A DNA stretch of 64,000 nucleotides from Omphalotus guepiniiformis (Eukaryota; Basidiomycota; Agaricomycetes; Agaricales; Omphalotaceae). A model generated the notes under the pieces. The model was not told where the DNA came from. It saw nothing but the letters and a program-made list of their open reading frames with translations, and searched no databases. Location: positions 47,501 to 111,500 of the forward strand of contig JAQOOI010000020.1 of NCBI GenBank assembly GCA_028554645.1, written 5' to 3'. Made by a program: the position numbers and the translations under genes. This document shows positions 32,101-43,848 of this stretch, piece by piece. The first letter of the stretch is position 1. Each line of letters opens with the position of its first letter.

Positions 32101-35100
32101 AAGATACAGGAGAATAACGCACTACTCGTGCGTTTACTTGAATGTGGTTCTGTGAATTTACTCTCAACGGTTGTCATATTCTGCAGGTTACAAACCAGGG
32201 TCTCCAAAATAGAGCTGCAAAACTTGACGATGCGATCACAGAGAACACAAGCTTGCGCGTACGTTTTTTGAGTCTATACCGTTAAATTTCTCAATGCCTG
32301 GCGCGTTTGGCAGCTTGAAACCCAGAATCTGGGTGCAACAATACAAAACCTCAATGAAAAAGCTGCGAGGCTGGATGAAGAGCTTGTGGCCGCACGTTTG
32401 GACGGTCGAGTGGAAAATTTGGAACAAGAAAAGACACTTTTGACTCAGGAGCGGGACAAATTGAAGCGAGATATATTGGCTTTGCGAAATGGCTATGATG
32501 AACGGCTTCGCACCTCACAGACAGAGAAGGGCGAACTCCAGGTAGGCTCTGTACTTCTCTGCCATTACAATGTCCGCTCAACTCCAGTAGACCCTGATCT
32601 CCAATCTACGAGCAACCCTGGAAGAGGATAGACAAACACTCCAGAAAGCGAATACAGCTTTGACTGTGAGACTCATCCCTTTGCATAGCGTTACCCAATG
32701 ATCTGACACCTGCAAAGGCTGGATTAGATGCTGAGAAGTCTCAAAATCAAGCTCTCGTTACCGAACTAGAAGATTCCAAAGTGAGAGGGACGGCGTATCT
32801 AAACACTTTGACCTTACTGACCCCCCATTCTCCTCCTGGACAACAGACAGCAGTGAAAACCCTCCAAACTGAAATCTCCGAGTTGTCTGCAGTGAGTCTG
32901 CTTGGTCATTTACTCCTGAAATCGACTCAAGCCTTTTGGTATCTCAGGCGAAAGAGGCACAGGTAGGTCACATGCTCCCGCATCAGATTTCGATGACACT
33001 GACTCCAGTATTCTCCGTGTACCTGGAAGGAGAACACAGCTAAAGAGCTACAGGACAAGGTTCAGCGTTACGCCATGGATGAGACGTCTGTGAAAGTCTG
33101 CACGCTTCTTATATTGATCTTCTTATAATTAACCAGATTACTTAGGCCATCCAGGACAAGGAATACGAGAAGTTGAAGGGAAAGGCCAGCCAATACAAAA
33201 ACACGATCAAGGACCTCAAGGTATGGCGTAAATCTGGCCTTCTTAACGCATAGGCAGACTCCATGCTTGTAGGAAAAAATTATTCATCTGGAAGAAGAAA
33301 ATCAAGGCAAGGACAACGATATAACCAAGCTACGTGATGATCTCCACAAGGCTCGCAAAGAGCTCAAGGCAAGGCCCAACTCGCATACTTATAATCACAG
33401 ACAGTTCACATATCACAGTCGCAGAATTCAGCAAGCATTCCCTCGTCCTCAAGTCTCTCTCAATCCCAACCATCAGGATCGCAGGCGAATGTCGCTGCTG
33501 AGTTTATGACTCTGAGAGGCATGAGTCGAACATTGAAAAATGCCCCTGTAAAAGCGGAGCTGGCCTATATGAAGCAACAAAGGAGGAGTTACCGGCTTGG
33601 GGACACGGTCGTGAGAGCTCATTCTCTCGTTCTTGCCGCTGTATCACACTTACTGGATTTCTGCACGATAACTAGAGCTCGTCTGCCATTGGCTCGAAGC
33701 AATCTTCTGCAAAGCAATTGACAAAAAATCATTCAAAAAATCATACAAAGACTGTGAACAGTCCTCCAGAATCATCAAAGCATGCATCTTCGAAAGGCCA
33801 CTCAAGCAACGCCTGGATAAACACAAAGACCTCGCCGTTTGTGAGCTCACTCGTCCCCTTGACATCCCTCCAAGCTCACGCATCACTTAGCAAAGAAATA
33901 GTCGTCGCTCTCATCACAAGACTTCCGGTGCATCTGGTTCCGAAGTTGAAGGAGAGGAAATGCAGAACTCGACCGAGGATGAAGACGTATGTGTCAAATT
34001 GAAACCAATTCGAAAGAGCTGTGCCTACTCACCATTGGCTCTGTAGAACGGATCCATGGGCGATGATGAAGGGCATGGACATACTGGACACCGTGTATGG
34101 GCATCTTGAATATCTTTCAGTAGTATTCAGGGCGCTCATTGAGCTTTGCTTAGGATAAGGGGAGAGGTCGGACAAAGGGTCGCAAATCACCATCGCCATC
34201 CGGCTCTGGCGACCCTGGTCACGTATGGCTGTTTCGGAATTTCAGAGGTATTCAGGGCGCTGATCATGTACAATAGGATAAGGGGAAAGGTCGCAAATCC
34301 CCGTCCCCATCTGGCTCTGACTACCATCGCCGCGTATGGGCATTACTACAGAATTTCAGAAGTATTCAGGACACTGACCATGGACTATAGGATAAAGGGA
34401 AAGGTCGCGAGCTCCCGTCACCCTCCGGCTCTGACGATCCTGGCTCAAGCTCTAGTGACAGCGACGATGAGGACTACCGTGCCGACAAAGAGAGCGACAG
34501 TAGGCGCGTTCGGACAAAATGGGCTATGAAAGCTCGTCATCGCTCCTACCGCGAAGATTATCAACGGAACAATATCAACGTAAGCCATGCGTACTGCTAG
34601 TCAAGTTCTATAGAGGACACTTATTCTCTTATAGCTGCTTGGTCGGGACTTGCTGCATACAGCCCTTCACGTCAAATTCACTTACGAAGCGTTTGCCCGC
34701 GATCAAGTCTCCAAAACACGTCTTGAAATGTTTCTCAAAGATCCTAAGAAGTACGGACCAAAACTTTCTTGTACTAGGCTGGATAAGAGAGGCGATACCG
34801 CGTCGAAGGCTGGGGCGAGCCACTGGAATCGCACCCTCATCCACGTATTAGCAACAGAGGCGGAATATATCGTATCTGCCTGCAAGGATAACCGCTTTGG
34901 AACCGAAAAAATCGATTGGAAGGCTCTTTTCCAGCAACGAATATACCGCATTCTATTGGACGACATGGCTGCGCGCCCCAAGTCCCCCGGAGAGACCCGA
35001 CAAGAGAGACTCAATCGAATTGCATTGAACTACGACCTCAAGAAAATCAGGAATAAACAAACAGGTGCTCGGCACTTTGTAAGCATCCTGTTCAGCGCCC

Positions 35101-35638
35101 ATAGAGCCACTGACCTGAGTATTATATTCCTTAGAAATACCGTACGCGGTCTGCGATTGCCAGCATCATGGTCAGAGTGGCCCGCGAAGACAACGATAAA
35201 GAAGCTGAGGAGAGTTGGCAGTACGTCCTGGCAATATTGGACATGTTAAAGCACGAGGGTATGTCTGATGAAGAGGATGATGAGGTGGTAAAAAGTGTCG
35301 GTGGAGTGGAAACCTTGGAACCTTTCAAGAAGGTGTTGGTGCTGAAGTGGCGACACCCTGCTCTTCGCAAACTATTCCGACAGGTAGACTCCACTCCGGG
35401 CATGGAAGAGGCGGTATTCCGACGAGCTGGAAGGGTTAGAATGAGACGGGTCCTTCATGATAATGTTCGAATGCGCCCTCCTCCCAAACACTTGCCCCGA
35501 TCACTCTATGATCCTGCTTATCTCGCCTCTCTATCCTTCGAATATCAGATAGATGACCTACATCTCAGCAAGTCTGACTTCCCCCTTCGCGAGTTCCACG
35601 GCTCTGAGAGGGATGAAGGGGCGGAGGGTTCTTCCTAG
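29172..35638 (+). CDS. Large coiled-coil protein built by tandem exon duplication, with C-terminal orphan domain
   Basis: The gene starts MSGPHPTKRQREENPDLPAD at 29172. From about 29560 nearly every exon encodes heptad-rich coiled coil. Between about 29990 and 31140 repeated exon units end in a block like LRSQRNELE and, after a short intron, restart with DQLASMTASKEDEV. About 31100-33400 holds many very small coiled-coil exons. A Ser/Arg/Lys-rich linker follows with repeated exon-intron units at 34085-34440. The C-terminal domain (34630-35638) contains GRDLLHTALHVKFTYEAFAR, WKALFQQRIYRILL, SIMVRVARE, GMSDEEDDE and LKWRHPALRKLFRQVDSTPG. That domain has a paralogue at 35936-36870. I do not recognise a functional family. 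The exon model near 29400-29480 is uncertain because the frame must change there. Confidence 0.7.
30098..31140 (+). repeat. Array of duplicated coiled-coil exon units
   Basis: Unit starts (a QLASM-type block) lie at about 30098, 30363, 30635, 30766 (shortened, NQTAS) and 31036 (NLASM), so the period is about 265-272 bases for full units and about 131 for a half unit. Each full unit has the same order: LASM.ASKE, a Leu-rich segment, SENA.LET.LRE.KESLS.EQ, VVAELR.Q..ELE, intron. Confidence 0.85.
34085..34440 (+). repeat. Three tandem intron-exon units of about 116 bp
   Basis: Each unit holds a GTATGG...TAG intron of about 55 bases followed by an exon starting GATAA.GGGAAAGGTCG that encodes KGRKSPSPSGS-like peptides (KGRKSPSPSGSGDPG, KGRKSPSPSGSDYHR, KGRELPSPSGSDDPG). 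The introns themselves are alike (ttcagaggtattcagggcgct and variants), so exon and intron were copied together. Confidence 0.8.
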
Positions 35639-35935
35639 CTATAGGGTATGTAGCTTAAGTTGTGGAGGGCATTTCATAGTCAACAACATCTGTATTCCGT
35701 GTATGCGGCAGCTCCGCGAGCCTTTATACATGTGTTATTTGATCACCACTCCATCCTAAGGCCTTAAGTTAAGGCCTTAACTCTAACACGCCAGCGTGGG
35801 ATTGCATGGTTAACATACAAAAGTCATAATTGCACTGGGAAAATTCTAATATGATACTAATTGCTATGTAGAGGTGGAAAACCTGGAGGTGAAGGTAAAT
35901 AATCAGCAACTGCAGGCTCATCCGAATGAAGATCA
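35639..35935. other. Convergent intergenic region with small palindrome
   Basis: The sequence aaggccttaagttaaggcct near 35759-35780 is palindromic and may help transcription ends of the converging genes. Nothing else was noted. Confidence 0.5.
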
Positions 35936-36870
35936 TTACTTAGGAATCTGAAGTTCATGGCCCATCTCCTGTAGAAGCTCTACAAAAGGAATGCAGCCGC
36001 TCCTCATACGATTCAAAAACTCTGGGTGATAATAAGACGCGGGGAGGTTTGACGGTGGTGAACGTGAGGTAACACAATCTCCGTAAGACCTTCGCAGGCG
36101 CCTTCTGCCATTGGACCTAAACGCTAAATGTTCTGAAGCTGGTGTGTTGTCCACTTGCTGAAACAATTGCCGAAAGTCTGGATGTCGAAATTGTGGTTCT
36201 CTGACTATTTTCACCTGCTCATCACCGTCAATACCATCCTCTTCATCGGACATGCCGTCGATAGTGAGAATATGCAGGCTTTCAAGTACCGATGACCAGA
36301 AGGAAAGAAGAACACGGTCACCCCGTTCTCTCGCGACCGTGACCATGATACTCGAGGTCTGTTGGCGCCGGTCAAATTTCTGAAGGCAAGTCAGGTGACT
36401 GAGTCTAAGAGTAGTGCAGCAGGGCGACTTACATATTTCAATCCCCGTCTTCGCTTTGAACGAACCTTCTTCTCGGAGTACTGAGTGTCATAAGCCTGAA
36501 GGTAACCATTAGGTGCCCGCTTTCTTGCAGCATGCACTTGGAGAAGAATTCGATAGATGCGTTCCCTAAATAAATCCTCCCAATATTCAAACTGAGCCAA
36601 AGCTGAAGATTTGTGGAACTGTTTCACTATTCCTATGGCATCAACAGCGAGAAGTTTGGCCAGAGCACGGTTCCAAGGTAAGTCCCTCATTCCAGAGGCA
36701 GAATCGGCAGAGGTATCCAGGCGAGCGTGATGCAAGTCAGGTCCGAAGAGTCGAGGCTCTTGTTGAAACAAGAGCATTTTCTCTGTTGAAACAGGGTTCA
36801 ACATTGGTATCTCCTTGATCTCTTTGACTCCGAATGCTCTTAGAAGTATCGCGCGGGCCATTTTCTGCAA
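35936..36870 (-). CDS. Paralogue of the C-terminal domain of the coiled-coil gene
   Basis: Two exons separated by a short intron near 36380-36430. The product carries MARAILLRAFGVKEI, LFGPDLHHARLD, WEDLFRERIYRILL, SIMVTVARERGDR, GMSDEEDGIDGDEQ and FRHPDFRQLFQQVDNTP, in the same order as GRDLLHTALHVKF, YGPKLSCTRLD, WKALFQQRIYRILL, SIMVRVARE, GMSDEEDDE and LKWRHPALRKLFRQVDSTP of 34630-35638. It lacks the coiled-coil half. Upstream, 37040-37070 reads like KDKESERSEV, recalling DKESDSRRV of the partner, so a longer original gene may have been truncated. The two genes converge with about 300 bases between stops. Function unknown. Confidence 0.7.
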
Positions 36871-38022
36871 AAAGCTTGATCATCAGGAAAGATTGCATGA
36901 ATTATCGGAAAGCCAATACGTTAATGAAGATGGGTTTCGCAGCGGGGCGATCTTCATTGTTAACTTCAGGAATATTCTATCGTTCAAAGCGTGAGTTGAA
37001 GAAGTAAACACAAGAGTTATACACACTCACGACTTCGCTACGTTCTGATTCTTTGTCCTAGAGAAATAAGGAGTCAATTGAGAGTAAAGATGAAAGACGA
37101 ACAATTTTTCCACCGCCATGTCCAGTATGTCCAAGTGTAAGACTAAGACTGTATCGTGCACACTGACTTCGGACAACCGCTGAGTGGATCGGATCATCCA
37201 CCAGCTGTCACGATGACACCTCTCACGTGCCTATCTTCGAGTTTCAATTTCCGCAATCTCTGGTGGACCGGGTCCGATCAATAATCATCGACCATCGATG
37301 CGCTGAAGTTAATGTGGCTCTGCTCCGCTGGGGATTCGTGAATAAATTCTCACTCGAAATACTTACTTGGACAATTCGGAGCCCACCATTTATTGTACAA
37401 CAGATGCGGTATTTGATCTCATGACCCCAATTTGATCTGCTCGACGTTCAAACCTCTCGTGCCTTCATGATCAACTACTCGAAAGACGCTGAACTTTACA
37501 GGAAACCCACATGATGCACATGATGTCATCTTTCTCACATACTGATCTGCATGACTTAAGTAGGTGACGCCCGTCCAGAGTACTAGTCTTATTTTTATGT
37601 AACACTTCCCTCTATATTTTCATATCAACCATAAACTGTCCTAGATTTGAAGAAATTCTATGCCATTGTTTTGAATTTAGATGTACTCCATGCACAAGTA
37701 AACAGTCCAGACACGACATATTTAGGTTTAGTAGTGCGCACACGGGCTCTTTCCCATGTTTTGTGATCATGAGTCTCTAACAAAAGGCGCCAGACCCTGC
37801 TCTGAAGAAGCGTGGGTGCTCGCGGTGGTGAAACCCCCATGAACCTTTGACGGTTGATCTGACGAGGCAGAGGCAGGCCTCGCAGTGGCAAAAGAGTTGC
37901 GGGCTGTTGCATAGTAGGTGATAGTTGACTGATAGGTGATAGTTGATTGAGAGTGAGAGTACAGTGATCGAGACACTGGCACCCGATCGCGATCAGGGTT
38001 GTAAGACAATTCACAGCGGATC
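36871..38022. other. No gene recognised; possible decayed 5' end of the preceding gene
   Basis: Apart from the DKESERSEV-like stretch near 37050, frames are short and unrecognised. A minus-strand frame at 37658-38026 lies just past the stop of the WD40-like gene and is probably not coding. Confidence 0.4.
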
Positions 38023-39519
38023 TCAAAAGCCTGCCAGCGATGGGGAACCTGGGGGTGAGTCAATAATTTCCGCGGATGGCATCCAAATACCACTTACCAA
38101 AAAAATACGCAAATCGAAAAGATAATAGATTGCAAACGACGCAAACAAACATAAGAGGCAACCGACCCTGAAGCTGCGGAGTGCACGAGGTACAGAGAGG
38201 TAAGGCTTGCACTCCTGGAGAAAGCGGTATGGGTTGAATAGAAACACGGGATTCGCGCGCGCCTTCTTGAAAATCAAGACGTCCGCAGCCTGCTGGGAGC
38301 TTGAGCCGGCAACGGCGATGAAATACTCGTCCTTATCCGTGTAAGTCTTGAACAGAGAGGCGTCAGGTCGGTCCCAGGAGACATGTTGGTCAACTCACTG
38401 CAACAGTTTGGACTAGCCCTTGCCTAGGATACTTCAGCTCTTGAAGCATTTTGCCTGAGCGAGCATCGAACAGAACTGCGCAATCCCTGTCTGTTCCCCC
38501 GACGACGACACTGCTCTTCTCCGCAAAAGCTACCTGTTTGGGAAAAAGCACCACTGGTGTTTTCCCGGGGAAATTACGAACATGCGCAAGGCTACTTAGT
38601 TTAAACATGTCAAAATCCTGCCCAGTCCATGCCACAAACGAGCTTTGAGGCTCGTCAAGGTCGACGGACCCCCTTCCAGATCTTAGTAAGCACTTAAAGA
38701 ACGATGAATCAAAGACTTACATTAATTCAGGCCCGTGTGTTCTGGTCCACTTGATTTCTCCGGTCTTATGCTCAAGTTGAAGGCTGCAGGAAGTCAGCGA
38801 AATCATAACATGGGAAGGTCGGAAGATAACCTACACCCCTCCCCCTTGTCTAGCAAACACATAGACATCCCTGGTTCTCTTGCAGAACCGAATGCTTCGA
38901 GGAAGAAACGGTTCGTCGAGCTTCACTCGAAAGATTTCCAGGAATTCTTTATTGTTTGAAGACGACAAAGTCCATACGCTCACGGTGCGATCAGCGGCTG
39001 AAGCGGCGATGCGAGCATGGTGCCCACTGGGAACTTCCTTTGCATGCACGTCGAGAGACAAGACCTGATGCTCGCCTTCCGCTACTGCCTTGCGGCTCAT
39101 GGGCTCAAACACCTCCACATAGGGTATCAGTCCAACGACGCCTAGGATTAGTTCATTGCACAATACCTTCCGTTCGTGGTCATAGTCCCATGCCAAGAGG
39201 TCTCCCCGCATTGACCCTAGGAGGAGAATGTGCCTATCACCACGTTCGAAGTGAACCCAAGAGGCTGCGAAAAACACGTGTTTAGGGCTTGAGGAGCCAA
39301 TTGGGAGATGAGGGATCGAAACCGGCGTCTGCGTTTGCAATTCCCAGACGCTGACCCCGGAATAACCTACAAAGGAAATAATTGGTAGGAATTAAGACCC
39401 AACCATGTCTACTTACCCGCTGCTACCACGAACTTCGCATTCATGGAGAACGAAACCGAAAACACCGCGTCACGAGGACCTTGAAGAGTCGCTGCGAGCT
39501 TGTAGGTAGAGCGAAGCAT
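38023..39519 (-). CDS. WD40-like beta-propeller protein with C-terminal membrane segment
   Basis: Start MLRSTYKLAATLQGPRDAVF at 39519. A first intron follows near 39365-39415. Blocks with WD40 character follow: FSVSFSMNAKFVVAA, YSGVSVWELQTQTP, LLGSMRGDLLAWDYDHER, RIAASAADRTVSVWTLSSSN, VVVGGTDRDCAVLFDARSGK. The last exon (ending at 38023) encodes a basic stretch and one hydrophobic segment, CLLCLFASFAIYYLFDLRIF, then a short tail ending SPSLAGF. The combination suggests a tail-anchored or single-pass protein. Several introns of about 50-60 bases are needed; those between 38640 and 38830 were not fully resolved. The specific role is unknown. Confidence 0.65.
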
Positions 39520-40203
39520 GGCAGGAGATCTGAATTCGATGTATTGAGAGGAAGGAAACGCAAACGTTTGAGGGGAGAGGAGTGTTGAGAGGAGAAAATG
39601 CGGAAAGGGAAGATGGGCACGTTCTTATCTTATAGAAATCGTGCAAACCCTGCTTCATTCTTTCTTTTTCTTGAAGAGTCAAGACAAAGGGAAAAATGTC
39701 GTGCTCGGATGTTTGCGACCAAGACCCACGTGATATTAATATTAATATTCAGAATCAGATTCCGAGAACAGTACTTTAGCGCTTAGCGCTATTGGTCGCG
39801 TCCCGGTCACGGTCCACGTCGCGTCCACGTCGCGTCAGGCTTGACGGTTTCCCCAGTACTTCAGAAATTTACTTAATTTGTGAATAGCTCTCTTGATATG
39901 GACTTCAGATTCTGCTCCAGCTATGAGCAGACTCTGAGTGCAACCTGTTTTTTCTAATCATGATCAAATTTCCATGCAACGTGATCACCACGCTCCAGCC
40001 TCACGGACCCAGAGGAATTAATTCATTGGACGTGGTACATTGACAAACGCCACATGTGCGTGTAGAACGGCGTCTTCAGATCAGTCCTTTCTCTTTGTCT
40101 CCTTCTGACTCATCTTAATATGGCTCTTTGAAGTAAATCGATATAAACCTGCCGTGGCTGTTGGGCGATTTCTGCTCTTGCGCATTCACCTGTACATACC
40201 AAC
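39520..40203. other. Intergenic region with short repeats
   Basis: Contains gatattaatattaatatt (about 39731-39750), ttagcgcttagcgct (about 39777-39790) and repeated cacgtcgcgtc (about 39810-39840). It may hold promoters for the divergent WD40-like gene and the gene at 40204. Confidence 0.5.
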
Positions 40204-41228
40204 ATGCCTGCGGCACAAAGCCCCGCCTCTGATCCTCGTCCGCTTCCCATCGACCACATGGAGTCGTTTTCCACAAAAAACGCTCTACTGTCTGTTGATA
40301 ACAGCCCTGAACTCGTAGCAGGGCCAACTCGTACCCCTAGCCGTCGTCATGCTCGCAAGGCTTCTCCTTATCCGCGCCGTACCTCCCGTCAGCGCTCGCT
40401 CTCCCCTGATGTGATTTCACTTTCCAGTCTCCCCTCTTCCTCTTCTGGCGATGACTCAGAGGACAGTTCTTCTGAAAGTCAAGCACAGTCTGACGCAGAG
40501 GCGGGGCCTGATGTGGATACATCTGCCCGCAATTCAGCTAGGCCTGTGTCTACCCGTCGCTCCCGCAAAATCCTCAACTACGCATATGAAAGTGACGTGA
40601 GTGTGGGCGGCGACGGCTTTCAAGAAAGAGCACACCCGGCAAAGTCCGTTCGTTTCCAATTCTCCAGCTCGACCAGGCGCACAGACGCTGGTTCTATTCC
40701 AAGGCCAGAGGGCGAGGTGGGGAGGCCGGGTCGCGGCGGATATAATTTGCGGAAGACGCTAGGCTGGGATACAAAGAAGTACGGCGAGGTGAAGGTATGC
40801 TCAATCCTCAAAAGTGATTTCTGGTTGCTGACGCCAGTGTATAGAAATCCATGAATATGCTTGTTCAGGAGCACTTGGATTGTACACGACCATTCACCGA
40901 GCAGACATTGAGAAGTCTGAATGAGGTTCGAAGCCAGGTTTGTGCTCTTCCACCTCCATCCTGTGCTCCCAACGATTAAGTATTCAATCTTACCCAGGCT
41001 CAAAGAGAATTTCCGGAATTTGCCAAATACGAAGATAATTGGGCAGTGGACGACTTCATCAGAGGACAGCTCAAATATCGAAAGACCGCCCTATATAAGG
41101 AGGGTCTTGAGTTGGAGGTGGCAGAGGCACGAGCCCTCAAATTGGTTACCTCTTCCGGATCCAAGTCTTCGCTCTCTCTTCGTCGTTCCCCTTTTCGAAA
41201 GGCTAAAACCAAGTTTGCTGAGAAGTAG
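40204..41228 (+). CDS. Orphan 304-residue protein, Ser/Arg-rich N-terminus
   Basis: Three exons fit: 40204-40794, 40845-40937 and 40998-41228. The N-terminal 110 residues are rich in Ser, Pro and Arg with an acidic run (SSSGDDSEDSSSESQAQSDA). A conserved-looking block GYNLRKTLGWDTKKYGEVK crosses the first splice, and EFPEFAKYEDNWAVDDFIRG with LKYRKTALYK forms the third exon. I have the impression that similar proteins recur in Agaricomycetes, but no function is known to me. The tail is basic (FRKAKTKFAEK). Confidence 0.7.
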
Positions 41229-41581
41229 ATGCTTATAAGATAGATGCTCTTTAGTTCTGTAGTCATATGTGTAACGTATTTACGCCGCTCACAAATCAAA
41301 AGATGCTTGAGAGGCAGTTGTCCGAGCATTGGTAAAAGGAAAGTTAATAAGAGGCAACCCGGCCGGCGGCACCAGGCAGCACCGTGCAAACCCTGACCAC
41401 GTCTATAAACCTTGCCATGTGCCAAATAGCGTGTCGACTGTGATGTTAGTCGAGGGATTCAATGCGGATCTAGCTTCCATGGCAGATGGCACCATTGATA
41501 TCGATGTCGGAGAATGACAATTTCCTCACTTCAGAACAATCGATACTGTCATTTTCAGCGGTAAAACACATTTGAAGAGTC
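41229..41581. other. Convergent intergenic region, nothing recognised
   Basis: Short frames only. Confidence 0.5.
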
Positions 41582-42954
41582 CTAACTGCCCCTTCCACTT
41601 TGTTTACTTTCAACCAAGGCGCTCAAAGTGGTACAAATGTCCTTCACCAACCTCACCCAGTCACCACTAAGTGAAAATAGTTCCGCTTCCTGCAACCCGT
41701 TCAACGCATCACCCCACCACTTCATGCAAACAATTAGCCCCAGCCAGCCATTTATGCCGTATTTGTCCAGAGGTCGCCAGTCCCGCCCAACTTCGTCGGT
41801 GGGAAGGGGGGCCGGCCTACCGTTATCGCTCTTACCCCTCCATGTAGGCTGCAGCAATCCCCACCAGGACCATATCTCTGCAGAAAAACCTCGCACGGAT
41901 TCAAGGGTGAATCGAGGGTCGGACTTGCGGCGATAACGCCCGTCTTTAACCCACTTCGTTAGTTGTTGAGGCCTACCCGATGCGGCGAGACCGGAACGTG
42001 AAGTCTTGAAGGCATGGCTCCGTTCAAAGGAAACCCACAAATCGACCAACTTGGAGTAATCGCTGCCCAAGTCCACGTTCACATAGGTGAAAGCATCTTT
42101 GAACCAATTCTTGCCCGGTTCCGTTTCAGATACGCGAGGGGCGTCGCCAGGATACGGACAAGTATGGATCTTCACAGGCGAAGGTATGCTTCGTAGGAGG
42201 GATGCTTCGCCTTCGAAGAGGTCGGGATCAGGCGTGTCCGTGTACTACGGTAACCAATTATATCTGACAATGTTTACATGGCTGAAAGAACACGTACCTC
42301 TGACGTCTCCGTGGGCGTAAATGTTCCGTCATCTGATGGGCCAGCGCGCGCAGTCGATCCAGCAACGCGCATCAATTCCGCAGAAAGATCACTCAATGTT
42401 GACTGCAAATTGCATTGAATTCTTATATTTGGACATGCAAATGAACCTCACCGACCAGACTTGTCTCCTTGTCTTTCGCCAATCTTGATGGCAACCCAGT
42501 GAAGTAGCTAGAATCTTCAAAGTTGCTCTGGGACGAATTATACATCAGCCGTTGGCGCAAGCAAGGAACGATATTACGGACTTCGTCCTCTAATTGAGCG
42601 ACGCGACTTTTCAGCTGCACAATCTCCAACTCTTTTTCTTGCAGCTTGCGATAATACGCTTTGTTCTCGCCCCATAAAGCCCCGATTGATGCATGCTCTG
42701 AATCCTTCACAAGATGGGTTGAACATCCGATGCCGCTCATTGAGACTCGGGGCACATACCTGGAGCACATCTAATTCCACCATCAATTTCTTCACCTTCT
42801 CCTCCAGTTCGTCGACCTTGTTTCTCAAATGAGTGTTAAGCGTCTCTTGTTGCCGAAGCTCCGCGCTTGGATGCGATACAAGCCTAACTTTCATGGCGGA
42901 GGTGCAGGACAAAGGGTGATCTCGCCCCGTGATGGCGTCCACTCGTGTGACCAT
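41582..42954 (-). CDS. Orphan protein: N-terminal coiled coil, C-terminal Trp-rich domain
   Basis: Four exons join in frame: 42954 to about 42764 (ending LMVELDVLQ), about 42710 to 42450 (DSEHASIGALWGENKAYYRK and a heptad-rich stretch), about 42403 to 42301 (STLSDLSAELMRVAGSTARA) and about 42247 to 41582. The first half is coiled coil (ELRQQETLNTHLRNKVDELE, LEIVQLKSRVAQLEDEVRNI). The last exon is Trp-rich, with LTKWVKDGRYRRKSDPRFTL, EIWSWWGLLQPTWRGKSDNG and LDKYGINGWLGLIVCMKWWG. No frameshift was seen. I cannot name a function. Confidence 0.7.
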
Positions 42955-43321
42955 TTTCCGATCTGGGAGATTGGGAGATTATATCTGTTATTTGTGCTCG
43001 TGTTATTATATCAAGTCGAATATCAAGTCGAATCATCGTACGCATGTTGGAAGGCAATGCATTTACAACGTGTGGCATGGCTCTTGGGACACAAGGTCTA
43101 TAATCAGTAATTAATTATGAGCTGTGGCGCAACATGTTGGTGATTGAAAGAAAGTCCAGAGATGAAAGGGGCTAGACGGAGTGGCCGATGAATGAACCAT
43201 AAGAGGCTGGGCATGAAAGAAAGCCGGCTCCATATATACATAACCTAAAACTGCTCGCGATTCTTTCATACCCTCCTTTGTGAACATCGTTTGCATTCGC
43301 AGCTTCGGTTCAGTTTCGAAA
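42955..43321. other. Divergent intergenic region
   Basis: Holds the presumed promoters of the genes starting at 42954 (minus) and 43322 (plus). A short duplication (tatcaagtcgaatatcaagtcgaatcat) lies near 43009-43037. Confidence 0.5.
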
Positions 43322-43848
43322 ATGGGAATGCATCAGAAGCCATCTGAGATAAATGCCAATGTAAGCACTTGGAACTGATCATTGAGCTCGTTTACTCACT
43401 AATTTCGAACAAAGACCATCTTCAACAGCGTCCGTGGCCGCGTATATCGCGCCAACCGCCAAACATTCATGGCGATGCCCATACACTATCAACAGAGTGC
43501 TCAAGGAGCTCCTAGACATGTCCTGGCCTCAGAGTATCTCTCGCACGCGAGGATACAGCCATATATCCATGATGTCACGGTCACCATCGTCTATCATCGG
43601 CGGGAATACAAATTTTTGGTGTTTCTGAAACGACACAAGATGCTCCCAATCAATCAAGCGATTCGGCGTCTAGCGCATGTCGACATAGAAGGGGACCTCT
43701 TGGTTCTTGCCTGTGGAAAGAAAGTCAGTGTAAGGAACCTGCGATCTGGAGCAGAAGGAAGGGCCTGCGAGCTTGCTGTTAAAAGGTGTGTTCTGACGTT
43801 AACAACTTAACTCAACTTTGCAGGAAACTTACTTTGTCGACAGGCTAG
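43322..43848 (+). CDS. Small orphan protein, 144 residues
   Basis: Three exons: 43322-43360, 43415-43785 and 43824-43848, with GT...AG introns of 54 and 38 bases (the second is short). The product starts MGMHQKPSEINAN and contains IFNSVRGRVYRANRQTFMAM, PIHYQQSAQGAPRHVLASEY, VTVTIVYHRREYKFLVFLKR and VLACGKKVSVRNLRSGAEGR. The alternating hydrophobic pattern suggests a small mostly beta fold. I do not recognise it. The 38-base last intron makes the C-terminus less certain. Confidence 0.6.
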
